The notes below the pieces were generated by a model. It made no database searches, was not told the DNA's origin, and worked only from the letters and a program-made list of their open reading frames with translations. A stretch of 7,386 nt of DNA from Chloroflexaceae bacterium (GTDB lineage Bacteria; Chloroflexota; Chloroflexia; Chloroflexales; Chloroflexaceae), in the NCBI GenBank assembly GCA_026417815.1, contig JAOACN010000175.1:1-7386 (forward strand). Reading direction: 5' to 3'. Made by a program: the position numbers and the translations under genes. Positions within the stretch are counted from its first letter, which is position 1. Every line of letters starts with the position of its first letter. Below, one piece after another: positions 1-6,798 of this stretch.

Positions 1-29
1 GTGGGCTCGGAGATGTGTATAAGAGACAG
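1..29 (+). other. Residual Nextera/Tn5 sequencing adapter (artefact)
   Basis: The first 29 bases match the 3' part of the Nextera read-2 transposase adapter. Bases 11-29 (AGATGTGTATAAGAGACAG) are the complete 19-bp Tn5 mosaic end, and the ten bases before it (GTGGGCTCGG) are the read-2 specific tail. The segment is in frame with the downstream gene and would be translated as MGSEMCIRDR, a peptide that appears as a false N-terminus in protein databases. Genomic sequence starts at about base 30. The GTG at base 1 is therefore not a start codon, and the window edge is probably a contig edge. Confidence 0.97.
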
Positions 30-30
30 G

Positions 31-2784
31 CTGAGCAAGCTCGACCAGAACCGGCTGGCTGGACTGGCGGCCGACGCCCGCCGCGCCCACCCTTATAATC
101 GTGACGCGGCGCTCGACACCTTTTTCGCCCTCGCCGACCCCGAGTACGCCCGCCGCCGCCCTGCTCTCGAGTTCAGCGCTCAGGCCCTCGATATCGGACC
201 CGTTAGCCTGGCCAGTTGCGAGCCTTTCAGGCTGCGGGTTTACAACCGCAGCGGCCGCTACGTGAACGCCACCGTCAGCACCCCGGCCTGGCTCCGGGTC
301 GACACCACCACCTTCGACCTCGTGCCCCACGCCTCCGACCAGGAACTGGAGCTCACCTTTACGCCCCAACTCAACGTCCCCGTGCCCGACGCGCCTCGGG
401 AGCGCATTCTCTTCACGCTGACCCCCGGCGGCGAGCGCTTCAGCCTCCCCATCGTTGCGGCGATCGCCTCGCCGGACGGCGCCCGCGCTTTCGCCCGGGG
501 CCAGGGCGCCGAACTGGCCGCCTGGGCGACGGAGCACCCCCGCCGCTGGGCCGAGTTGAGCGGGTGGATAGCTGAGGGCGGCCTGGGCCGACTGATCGGC
601 CACCTCTGGGCCGCCCCCGACCTGGGCCGGCGCGTCGAGTCGTGCGGCCGGGCCAAAGAGCCGCTACTGGCGGCGAACACCGTCCTTGATGAGATAGAGG
701 GCGAGGACCGCGACCTGGCCGCCCAGCGCCGCATCGAGGTTACCCCGGCCGGTTTTAACACAAACCAGATCCTCGAGCAAGTCTACTACGTCACGGTCGC
801 CAATCGCGGCACACGCTTCCTGGTCGCCACCGTGACGCAACCACAGTGGCTCGACCTGACACTGGACGCCGAGCAGCGGGCCCGGATGGAGCGGAGCACA
901 GGCGCCCTCGCCGGCCCCCGGCGGCTTTTCCTGGCCCCTGGCGAGCAGGCCCGCCTCACGCTGACGCCGATCACGGGCCTGAAGCCCGTCCCGGGGACCT
1001 CCCTGGCCATTCTCGGCCCCGACGGGCATACGCTGGCCGAGGTACGCTTCCAGTCCGGCCTGATCCTGCCCTCCGGCGGCGACCCCGTTCTGCAATCTGG
1101 GAGCGGGCGCCTGACGGCGTGGGCCGAGGCCAACTGGGAGGCGGCAAAGGCCTGGCTAAGCGAGCGTCCAAAAGGTCAGCGCCTGGCTGATCAGGTTGAG
1201 CTCGCCTGGGGTGATCGCCCTCTCGCCGAGCGGTTGCGTCGCCTCGCCGACGATGGCGCCCTCTCGCCCGACGCGCGCCTCGACGCGGCTCTGGCCATGA
1301 TCGACCCGGCAGGCTATGGCGAGCGCCCGCTCTGCCTGGCGTCAGACCCGCCGGCCCTCGACGCCTCGGTGCTCGCCGCTGCGCGCCGCTTCAACGTCAG
1401 TCTGGTCAACAGGGGCGAGCGCTTCGTGCGGGCCCAGGTTGCCACCGAGGGCTGGAAGCTGGCCACCTCCCAGAGCATACTCAGCCGCCTCAAGGCGTCT
1501 GGCCGTGGTGAGGCCGCGAGCACACGGATCGAACTACGCCCCGGTGCGTGCGCAAGTTTTGTGATCGAACTGGCGCCCGACTCGCCAGTCGAGGGCGCCC
1601 TCTCCGTCCGCTCCGGCGTGCGGGAACTTCTGCGGGTAGCAACCAGGCGCCCGCTGCTGCTGCCCGACGGGGGGCGCCTCGAGCACACCGAGGGTCGCCG
1701 CCTGGCCGATTGGTGCACCGCGTCTCCCGAGCGCTGGGGCCAGGCGATCGCCTGGCTTTTCGGCGAACTGCCTGATCGCCGGGGCCGCACCCTGGCCGAC
1801 GAGCTCGCCACCTGCTGGTGCGACACTGAGCTTGCTGCGGCGATACGCAAGGCTGTGGCCGGCGCGCCGGGGCGCGCCCAGGCCCTCGACGCCGCCCTGG
1901 CGGCGCTCGACCCTGACGGATACGGCAAGGCCGCCCCTCAGATACGGTTTCCAGCCGCCCTCGACCTGGGTCTTGCCGCAACCGGGGTCGAGCACTTCAT
2001 CCTCGAGCTTGCCAATAATGGTCAGCGCTTCGCCCTGGTGAGCCTCGGGCTCCCGCCCTGGCTGGCTCACCAGGGGCAGCGGACCTTGAATGTACCGCTA
2101 CCCCCGCAAAGCCGCGTTCCGCTGAACCTGCGCCTGCAACCTGAGCCCGCCCGCGACGACACCCCTCTGGTCGTCTCCCTCGATGGGCACGAACTCGGCC
2201 GGATCAGACCCGAGGCCGGCATCCTCACGCCCGACAGGGCGCTCTCGGCGCTGCCCGAGCGGGCGAGCGAACTGACCCGCTGGTGCAGCGCCGACCCCGA
2301 ACGCTGGGCCCTGGCCGGAGCCTGGCTGCGGGGGTGTCTACCCGAACGCCCAGGGACGAGCCTGGCCGACGAGGTCGAGGCGCGCTGGGGCGATCAGGCC
2401 CTGGCCGCGCGCCTGCGGGACCTGGCAGCCGCCCCCGTCGAAGCGGGTGACCAGGCCCTCGACGAGGCTCTGGCCGCCCTTGACCCTGCCAGCTTTGGGG
2501 CCGCCGCGCCGCAGGTCACCATTACTCCGGAGCGACTTGATTTCGGGACGTTGGGCCGTGAAGAGGTCACACAGCGGATCACCGTGCGAAACGCCGGGCC
2601 GCGGCTGCTGCGCGGCTACCTGGCCGTCCCGCCCTGGATCGAGGTAGATAAGGCCCTGACCCTTGCCCCGGGCGCCGTGGGCGAGCTACAGCTACGGGCT
2701 TCGCCGCAGGCTGCCCGTCGCGCCCCCGGCCCCAAACAACTCTCCGCTCAGATCGAGGTGCGGCAGGAGGACGGGCGCACACTG
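31..2784 (+). repeat. Protein-level tandem repeat: five helical + Ig-like modules
   Basis: The N-terminal half of the giant protein is built from a unit of about 190-200 residues. Each unit has a Trp-rich helical part and a beta-rich part. The helical landmark is W-x(7)-W-x(6)-W: WCTASPERW at 571 and WCSADPERW at 761, with diverged copies at 175 and 374. It is followed by LADE and then by L-D-x-A-L-A-x-x-D-P-x-x-[YF]-G at 427, 629 and 820, with a weaker copy at 38. The beta part carries N-x-G-x-R-[FLY] followed about 10 residues on by P-x-W-[LI]: NRSGRY at 82, NRGTRF at 268, NRGERF at 470, NNGQRF at 672 and NAGPRL at 864. The last copy (ITPERLDFGTLG, then PPWIEVD) resembles MSP/ASH-type Ig-like domains. 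The first helical part is cut by the contig end, so the number of copies in the full protein may be higher. Confidence 0.85.
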
Positions 2785-5766
2785 GCGACGCTTCAGGCCA
2801 GGGGAGTGCGTACCACGGCCCGCTCCCTGATCGGCCGCATCGTCGCTGCCGTCACCGTGGCGGCCGTACTGGCTTCGGCCATCTTCGGCTCTTCGGTCTG
2901 GATGCGCGCCCGGGCCGAGCACCAGGAGGCTCGCTACCAGGCTGCCGTGAGCGCGATGGCAGCGGGCGACCACGAGACCGCCGTCGCCGAACTTGTCGCC
3001 CTGGGTGCCTACAAAGACGCACCAGATCTGCTCGGCGAGGCTCGCTACCAATTCGCCGTCGCCGCTCTCGAGCAGGGCGACTGGGAGGCCGCCAGAGCGA
3101 CCCTGCGCGAGCTCGGGGCATTCAAAGACGCACCTGTTCTGCTCCAGGAGAGCTACGACCGGCCTGCGCGCATCGCCGTCGAACAGGCCGACTGGCCTGC
3201 CGCCGCCCAGGCGCTGCTCCGGGCCAGGGCCGACGGAGTTCTCTCGGCCGCGATGAACGAACTGGCCGCCCGCCCCGAATTGGCCCGGGCCATGGGGGCC
3301 CTGCGCTGGCAGGCGGGCAAGGTGGCCCTGGCCCAGAGCTTCGAGGCGCCGAAGGGCGCTCCGCGCCTGACGGCCCTCGCCGACGGCTCGCTCGTCAGCC
3401 TCGGCGTGGAGAGCGGCATCATCGTCATCGGCGCACCGACTCTCCACGAGCGTCGTTTCAGCGTAGGGGCCGATGGAGCAGTGGCAGCCACGGGCGGCGC
3501 CGACGTCGAACTGCCGCGTGACACCGTTCTGGCGGCCCTGAGCCCCACAGGCGACCGCTACGCCCTGGTGAACGGGTCCAACGGCGGCGTGTACGTCGCC
3601 GTGGCGGGGCAACTCGCCTCGCCCAGGCAGGCCGGCGCCCACGCAGGCAAGGTAAGCGCCGTCGCCTTCAGCCCCGACGGGGCGCTGATCGCCACTGCGG
3701 GCGCCGACCAGGTCGTGCGCCTCTGGGCCGCCGAACTTGCCCAGCCGGCCGGCGAACTGGCTGCCGAGCGTCCGTTGACCAGCGTCGCCTTCAGCGGAGA
3801 TGGCAGAAAACTGGCCGCGGGCGATACCGATGGGAGCATCAGCGTCTGGAGTCTGGTCGACCGGGCCCTGGTGCGCCTCGACCCCGACGCGGCGGGCCTT
3901 GCGGGGGCCGGCGTGCTGGCCTTCGACCCGACCGGGGTCTTCCTGGCAGCCGGCTATGAGGACGGCAGTCTGCGGGTCTGGGCTCTCGACGGTGGGCGGC
4001 TCATCCACGTTATGCGCCACCAGGCCGACCCTGTGGCAGCCCTCGCTTTCGCCCCCGACGGACAGACCCTGGCCAGCGGCGGCGCGGACCGGCGCATCTA
4101 CCTCTGGAGGCTTAGCGATGGCCAGTTGCTCCAGAGCCTGGAGGGTCACAGCGATCGGGTGACGGGCCTGGCCTTCGCGCCCGATGGCTCGGCCCTGCTC
4201 TCGAGCGGGAGTGATACCAGTGTGCGCAACTGGGCCGCCGCCGCTCGCGACTTGCTCGACCCGAGCCTCGCGGTTGTGGTCGAGCAGCCCGAGGCAGGCC
4301 TGCCAAAGCAACTCGAAGAAAGCTACTATGCTCCGATCCGCGCTGCGCTTTCTGGTGGCGACCCTGTCACGGCCGCCCGCGTCACCCTCGAGCTTGAGGC
4401 CCGCTACCCGCAGGACGTAGAGTTGCAGGCCTTGCTGGCCGATAACCCTGAACTGGCGCGGGCCACCGACGCCCTCCGCTGGCACACCGGCCTGGTCGCG
4501 GCCCCCGGCTTCATCACCGGGCTGGAAGGCTGGGCCGAACTGAGCGCAGGAGGCGGCGCGACGATCTACACCGTGGCGTTCGACCCCGGTCTGCCGCTGG
4601 TCGGCGCCCCGCGCCTGCTCGGACGCACCCTGAACCTGCCGCCCGACCTGCAGCCGGCCCTGCCGCAGCCCACCGCAAGTGATCGGGCCGAGCGGGTGCT
4701 GGCGGCCACCTGGCGTCGCGACGGCACATACTGGGCCAGTGCTCATGCCGATGGCAGCGCCCGCATCTGGCGCGCCGTCGACGGCACTGTGTTGCGCACC
4801 TTGAGCGGCCACGAGGGCCGGGTCACGGCTGTAGCTTTCAGCGCGGGCGGCGACCAGGTGGCCACAGGCGGCGCCGATGGGACCGTCCGCGTCTGGAATG
4901 TCGCCGAGGGCAAAGAGGTCGCACGTATCGAGGGATTTGAGGGCGCTGTCGGCGCCCTGGCCTGGAGCCCCGACGGCGCGGCGCTAGCAGGCGGTGACAG
5001 TACGGGCGCCTTGCTCCTGCTCCGCGCCGACGGCGAGCTGCTCCACAGCTTCCTCGCCCACGAGGGGGCCGTCACCAGTGTGCGCTTCAGCCCCGACGGA
5101 TCTCTGATCGCCACCGCCGGGATCGACCACACCATCAGGGTCTGGGATACAGCGACCCGGCGCCAGTTCCACCAGCTTGAGGGCCACAGCGGCCCGGTAC
5201 GGGCCCTGGCTTTCAGCCCCACTGGCCTGACCCTTGCCTCAGGGGGCGACGACCTGGCCGTTCGGCTCTGGCGTGTGGCCGACGGCAGGCTTGTCCAGAG
5301 CCTTGAGGCCCATACAGGTTCGGTGCGTAGTCTTAGCTTCACTGCCGACGGCCGGATCCTGGTCTCAAGCGGCGAGGATAAGGCCGTGCGCTTTTGGAAG
5401 GCCCCCCCGGCCGCTCTGGTCGACACGGCCCTGGGCACGGTGGTCGCCAGTTCGATCGGCCTGCACGAAGGGATGGCTCCTGGCGGCTCTGCGGGGAGCG
5501 GGAGCGCCCCGGCGGCCCCTGAAACATCGCCGGTGTCCACGGCGCCCGAACCTGCCTGGCGGCCCGGGGTCGTGCAGGGTGTGGCGCCGAACCAGTTGCG
5601 GGTGCGCGCCGGCCCGGGCGCCGACGTCGCGATCATCGCACGCCTGCCCGAGGGGACACAGGTCAAAGTCTTCGACACGCGCACGGCGGGCGGGATCACC
5701 TGGTACCGGATTGGCTTCGAGGGGGGCGAGGGGTGGGCTTCGGCCGAGTTCATCACATTGCCGTAA
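31..5766 (+). CDS. Giant modular membrane protein: Ig-like repeats, TM helix, TPR-like, two WD40 propellers, SH3b (5' partial)
   Basis: This frame is open from the adapter to the TAA at 5764-5766, and the true start lies upstream of the window. Residues are numbered with base 1 as codon 1. Residues 11-940 hold alternating helical and Ig-like modules, with Ig cores near 82-98, 268-284, 470-486, 672-688 and 864-880. Residues 947-967 form one hydrophobic helix. Residues 976-1049 are two TPR-like 37-mers. Residues 1050-1411 and 1440-1799 are two copies of a helical linker plus WD40 propeller. Residues 1801-1855 are a Gly/Ser/Ala/Pro linker and 1858-1921 an SH3b domain. Four arginines and no acid lie just before the helix, whereas the far side is mixed, so positive-inside predicts N-in, C-out. 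WD40 propellers and Ig-like domains usually bind proteins, and SH3b domains often bind cell-wall or surface ligands. A sensor or scaffold role is therefore likely. No enzymatic motif is visible. Related architectures can carry an N-terminal Ser/Thr kinase, but that part is missing here. The specific function is unknown. Confidence 0.93.
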   Translation: MSKLDQNRLAGLAADARRAHPYNRDAALDTFFALADPEYARRRPALEFSAQALDIGPVSLASCEPFRLRVYNRSGRYVNATVSTPAWLRVDTTTFDLVPHASDQELELTFTPQLNVPVPDAPRERILFTLTPGGERFSLPIVAAIASPDGARAFARGQGAELAAWATEHPRRWAELSGWIAEGGLGRLIGHLWAAPDLGRRVESCGRAKEPLLAANTVLDEIEGEDRDLAAQRRIEVTPAGFNTNQILEQVYYVTVANRGTRFLVATVTQPQWLDLTLDAEQRARMERSTGALAGPRRLFLAPGEQARLTLTPITGLKPVPGTSLAILGPDGHTLAEVRFQSGLILPSGGDPVLQSGSGRLTAWAEANWEAAKAWLSERPKGQRLADQVELAWGDRPLAERLRRLADDGALSPDARLDAALAMIDPAGYGERPLCLASDPPALDASVLAAARRFNVSLVNRGERFVRAQVATEGWKLATSQSILSRLKASGRGEAASTRIELRPGACASFVIELAPDSPVEGALSVRSGVRELLRVATRRPLLLPDGGRLEHTEGRRLADWCTASPERWGQAIAWLFGELPDRRGRTLADELATCWCDTELAAAIRKAVAGAPGRAQALDAALAALDPDGYGKAAPQIRFPAALDLGLAATGVEHFILELANNGQRFALVSLGLPPWLAHQGQRTLNVPLPPQSRVPLNLRLQPEPARDDTPLVVSLDGHELGRIRPEAGILTPDRALSALPERASELTRWCSADPERWALAGAWLRGCLPERPGTSLADEVEARWGDQALAARLRDLAAAPVEAGDQALDEALAALDPASFGAAAPQVTITPERLDFGTLGREEVTQRITVRNAGPRLLRGYLAVPPWIEVDKALTLAPGAVGELQLRASPQAARRAPGPKQLSAQIEVRQEDGRTLATLQARGVRTTARSLIGRIVAAVTVAAVLASAIFGSSVWMRARAEHQEARYQAAVSAMAAGDHETAVAELVALGAYKDAPDLLGEARYQFAVAALEQGDWEAARATLRELGAFKDAPVLLQESYDRPARIAVEQADWPAAAQALLRARADGVLSAAMNELAARPELARAMGALRWQAGKVALAQSFEAPKGAPRLTALADGSLVSLGVESGIIVIGAPTLHERRFSVGADGAVAATGGADVELPRDTVLAALSPTGDRYALVNGSNGGVYVAVAGQLASPRQAGAHAGKVSAVAFSPDGALIATAGADQVVRLWAAELAQPAGELAAERPLTSVAFSGDGRKLAAGDTDGSISVWSLVDRALVRLDPDAAGLAGAGVLAFDPTGVFLAAGYEDGSLRVWALDGGRLIHVMRHQADPVAALAFAPDGQTLASGGADRRIYLWRLSDGQLLQSLEGHSDRVTGLAFAPDGSALLSSGSDTSVRNWAAAARDLLDPSLAVVVEQPEAGLPKQLEESYYAPIRAALSGGDPVTAARVTLELEARYPQDVELQALLADNPELARATDALRWHTGLVAAPGFITGLEGWAELSAGGGATIYTVAFDPGLPLVGAPRLLGRTLNLPPDLQPALPQPTASDRAERVLAATWRRDGTYWASAHADGSARIWRAVDGTVLRTLSGHEGRVTAVAFSAGGDQVATGGADGTVRVWNVAEGKEVARIEGFEGAVGALAWSPDGAALAGGDSTGALLLLRADGELLHSFLAHEGAVTSVRFSPDGSLIATAGIDHTIRVWDTATRRQFHQLEGHSGPVRALAFSPTGLTLASGGDDLAVRLWRVADGRLVQSLEAHTGSVRSLSFTADGRILVSSGEDKAVRFWKAPPAALVDTALGTVVASSIGLHEGMAPGGSAGSGSAPAAPETSPVSTAPEPAWRPGVVQGVAPNQLRVRAGPGADVAIIARLPEGTQVKVFDTRTAGGITWYRIGFEGGEGWASAEFITLP
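2839..2901 (+). other. Transmembrane helix of the giant protein
   Basis: Residues 947-967 are an uninterrupted run of 21 Ile, Val, Ala, Leu, Phe, Gly, Ser, Thr and Trp residues, with no charge. Arginines 934, 937, 941 and 946 precede the segment with no acidic residue among them. After it come R969, R971, E973, E976 and R978. The stronger positive charge on the N-terminal side predicts a cytoplasmic N-terminal half and an external C-terminal half. It is the only convincing membrane segment in the visible protein. A signal peptide, if there is one, would be in the missing N-terminus. Confidence 0.88.
2926..3147 (+). repeat. Two 37-residue TPR-like repeats just after the membrane helix
   Basis: Residues 976-1012 and 1013-1049 are two back-to-back 37-residue copies. 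Each starts EARYQ, continues with AVxAxxxGDxExA, and ends LGA[YF]KDAPxLL. The spacing is gap-free. The pattern of small residues, GD turn and Y/FKDA matches helical-hairpin TPR-like repeats seen in many surface proteins, usually rigid spacers or protein-binding stalks. A diverged third hairpin (ESYDRPARIAVEQADWPAAA) follows at 1050 and belongs to the duplicated unit described separately. Confidence 0.85.
3148..4233 (+). repeat. Duplicated ectodomain unit, copy 1: helical linker + WD40 propeller
   Basis: Residues 1050-1411. The unit opens with a helical hairpin starting ESY, then RPELARAMGALRWQAG (1091-1106), then a lead-in strand region containing VIGAPTLHERR (1142-1152), then WD40 blades. 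Blades with a clear terminal Trp end at W1242 (VVRLW), W1283 (SISVW), W1327 (LRVW), W1374 (IYLW) and W1411 (VRNW). Each is preceded by a strand of the type AFSPDG or AFAPDG, and several have GH or AH at the blade start. Two less canonical blades lie between about 1120 and 1205, which would make a normal seven-blade propeller. The final blade has Asn in place of the usual residue before its Trp. Confidence 0.85.
4318..5400 (+). repeat. Duplicated ectodomain unit, copy 2: helical linker + WD40 propeller
   Basis: Residues 1440-1800. It repeats the order of copy 1: ESYYAPIRAAL at 1440, NPELARATDALRWHTG at 1482-1497, LVGAPRLLGR at 1533-1542, then WD40 blades ending at W1590 (ARIW), W1632 (VRVW), W1715 (IRVWD), W1757 (VRLW) and W1799 (VRFW). 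One intermediate blade near 1650-1676 keeps the SPDG strand but has Leu (ALLLL) where the Trp belongs. The blades here are closer to consensus than in copy 1. The offset between the two copies is 390-391 residues and is stable from the ELARA motif through the VGAP motif, which indicates duplication of a whole unit rather than of single blades. Confidence 0.85.
5572..5763 (+). other. C-terminal bacterial SH3 (SH3b) domain
   Basis: Residues 1858-1921. The segment has the SH3b hallmarks: NQLRVRAGPG (compare the usual LNVRSGPG), a stretch of the RLPEGTQVKV type, WYRI, and GEGWASAEFI near the end. It follows a flexible Gly/Ser/Ala/Pro linker (about 1801-1855) and ends the protein. In bacteria, SH3b domains commonly bind peptidoglycan or other surface ligands. 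That would fit the predicted outside location, but the ligand here is inferred, not shown. Confidence 0.88.
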
Positions 5767-5802
5767 GGCGGGGGATGGTCTTTATGTCTGCGTGGTGCAT
5801 TC

Positions 5803-6759
5803 TCACCTCAGCTTCACCTCAACACCTAGCGCCGCCGGCAGACCCTCGCGGTACGAGGGATAGCGCAGGCGCACCCCCAGCTCCTCGCGCATGCGTCGGT
5901 TCGCCATTCGGTGCGATACCGAAGCCATGGCCACCAGATCCACCGGCAGCGGGTTGGGTCGCCCGCGCAGGCGACTCGCGGCGCCGAGCAGACCCACCAG
6001 GGCGCGCCCGGCGAGGGGAGGCAAGGAGGGCGGGGGCGGGGCGCCGAGCAGGGCCGCCAGGTAGTTGTAGAACTCGCGAATGGGCGCGGGCCGATCATCG
6101 GACAGGTTGTAGATCCGCCCCGCCTGACCCCGCTCGGGCATGGCCAGCAGGGCCTCGATCAGATCATCGAGGTGGATGTTAGAGGCAAAGCCCTTCCCGC
6201 CGCCGATAAGGGGGAAGCGCCCCCGCCGCACCTGCTCGACCATCAACGCCGGGCTACCCGGGCCGTACACGGCGGCGATGCGGGCGATCTGCGTTGGCGT
6301 GCCATCACGCCGGTACGCTTCCAGCAGCACTCGCTCGGCCTCGGCTTTGGCCCGGGCGTAATGAAACGCCGGCGCGGGCGGCGTCTCCTCGGTGAGCCAG
6401 TCCGAACCGCTGGGGTAGAGCGCCCCGCTGCTGGCGAAGACCACCGCCTGTAGCCGCCGGCCCGCGCAGGCCGCGGCCAGGGCCTCCGCGCCACCCACAT
6501 TCGAGCGCCGGATCGTCGCCGGGCTGCCCAGGGCCGAGCCGGCGAGATGGTACACCACTTCCACCCCCGTCAGGGCCGCCGCCAGCGTCGAGGCGTCACT
6601 GGCGTCGGCGACCAGCGGCTCGACCCCCAGGGCGACCAGCGCCTCCAGCGCGGCGCCATCGCGGTCGAGACCGCGCACGGCGGCCCCGCGGGCACGCAGG
6701 GCGCGGGCAAGGCTGCGACCGATGTAACCGCCCGCTCCGGTGATCAGGACCACGGACAC
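5803..6759 (-). CDS. NAD(P)-dependent epimerase/dehydratase family protein (extended SDR)
   Basis: A complete 318-residue protein, a normal length for the extended SDR family, which acts mainly on nucleotide sugars and related substrates in the cytoplasm. Visible family signatures are the Rossmann motif TGAGGYIG (G8, G11, G14), D32 at the end of the second strand (which favours NAD over NADP), HLAG at 71-74, the catalytic set S110/S111 with Y134-x3-K138 (HYARAKAE), YGPG at 165-168 and HLDDL at 196-200. The C-terminal third (about 240-318) is the substrate lobe and is rich in Pro and Arg. The substrate cannot be told from sequence. The start is GTG: GGAGGG lies 9 nt upstream of codon 1, but AAAGGAG sits 7 nt upstream of a second GTG at codon 3, so the protein may be two residues shorter. 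The gene converges on the giant gene across 36 nt and follows the M20 hydrolase gene on the same strand after 265 nt. Confidence 0.93.
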   Translation of the reverse strand: MSVVLITGAGGYIGRSLARALRARGAAVRGLDRDGAALEALVALGVEPLVADASDASTLAAALTGVEVVYHLAGSALGSPATIRRSNVGGAEALAAACAGRRLQAVVFASSGALYPSGSDWLTEETPPAPAFHYARAKAEAERVLLEAYRRDGTPTQIARIAAVYGPGSPALMVEQVRRGRFPLIGGGKGFASNIHLDDLIEALLAMPERGQAGRIYNLSDDRPAPIREFYNYLAALLGAPPPPSLPPLAGRALVGLLGAASRLRGRPNPLPVDLVAMASVSHRMANRRMREELGVRLRYPSYREGLPAALGVEVKLR

Positions 6760-6760
6760 G

Positions 6761-6774
6761 CTCCTTTACCCTCC
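6761..6774 (-). promoter_or_regulatory. Double Shine-Dalgarno sequence for the epimerase
   Basis: On the minus strand the leader reads GGAGGGTAAAGGAG before the GTG start. GGAGGG (6769-6774) is 9 nt from the GTG at 6759. AAAGGAG (6761-6767) is only 1 nt from that GTG but 7 nt from the in-frame GTG at 6753. Either pairing is acceptable, so the start choice is open between codons 1 and 3. Confidence 0.7.
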
Positions 6775-6782
6775 GTCCGGCC

Positions 6783-6798
6783 TGTTTCACGTGAAACA
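6783..6798. promoter_or_regulatory. parS: parS chromosome-partitioning site (ParB binding site)
   Basis: The 16-mer TGTTTCACGTGAAACA is a perfect palindrome, identical to the well-established bacterial parS consensus (TGTTNCACGTGAAACA). Chromosomal ParB (Spo0J) nucleates on such sites, spreads along DNA and loads SMC/condensin, and the sites usually cluster near the replication origin. It lies in the intergenic region, 23 nt before the epimerase start codon, probably in its leader or promoter region. No parA or parB gene is visible here. Identity is very likely from sequence alone. Origin proximity is inference from the family. Confidence 0.9.

Noticed and set aside
2692..4812. 706-codon open frame on the minus strand, antisense to the giant gene
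   Set aside because: It lies entirely inside a strongly supported coding gene. Its translation is low-complexity (rich in Gly, Arg, Ala, Val) with no domain. Long antisense frames are expected where codon third positions are almost always G or C.
3661..5400. CRISPR array or DNA-level tandem repeat suggested by recurring CTTCAGCCCCGACGG-like segments
   Set aside because: The spacing follows WD40 blades of about 120-140 nt, the copies are diverged, and everything is in one coding frame. It is a protein repeat.
4743..5756. 337-codon minus-strand open frame with repeated PSGLK-type segments
   Set aside because: The repetition is the reverse complement of the WD40 SPDG strands. Such frames are common false proteins opposite WD40 genes.
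5767..5802. Bidirectional terminator between the convergent giant gene and epimerase gene
   Set aside because: The 36-nt gap shows no convincing stem-loop or T-run.
5733..6453. Plus-strand open frames across the epimerase gene
   Set aside because: They are antisense to a complete SDR with all catalytic motifs and show no recognisable domain.
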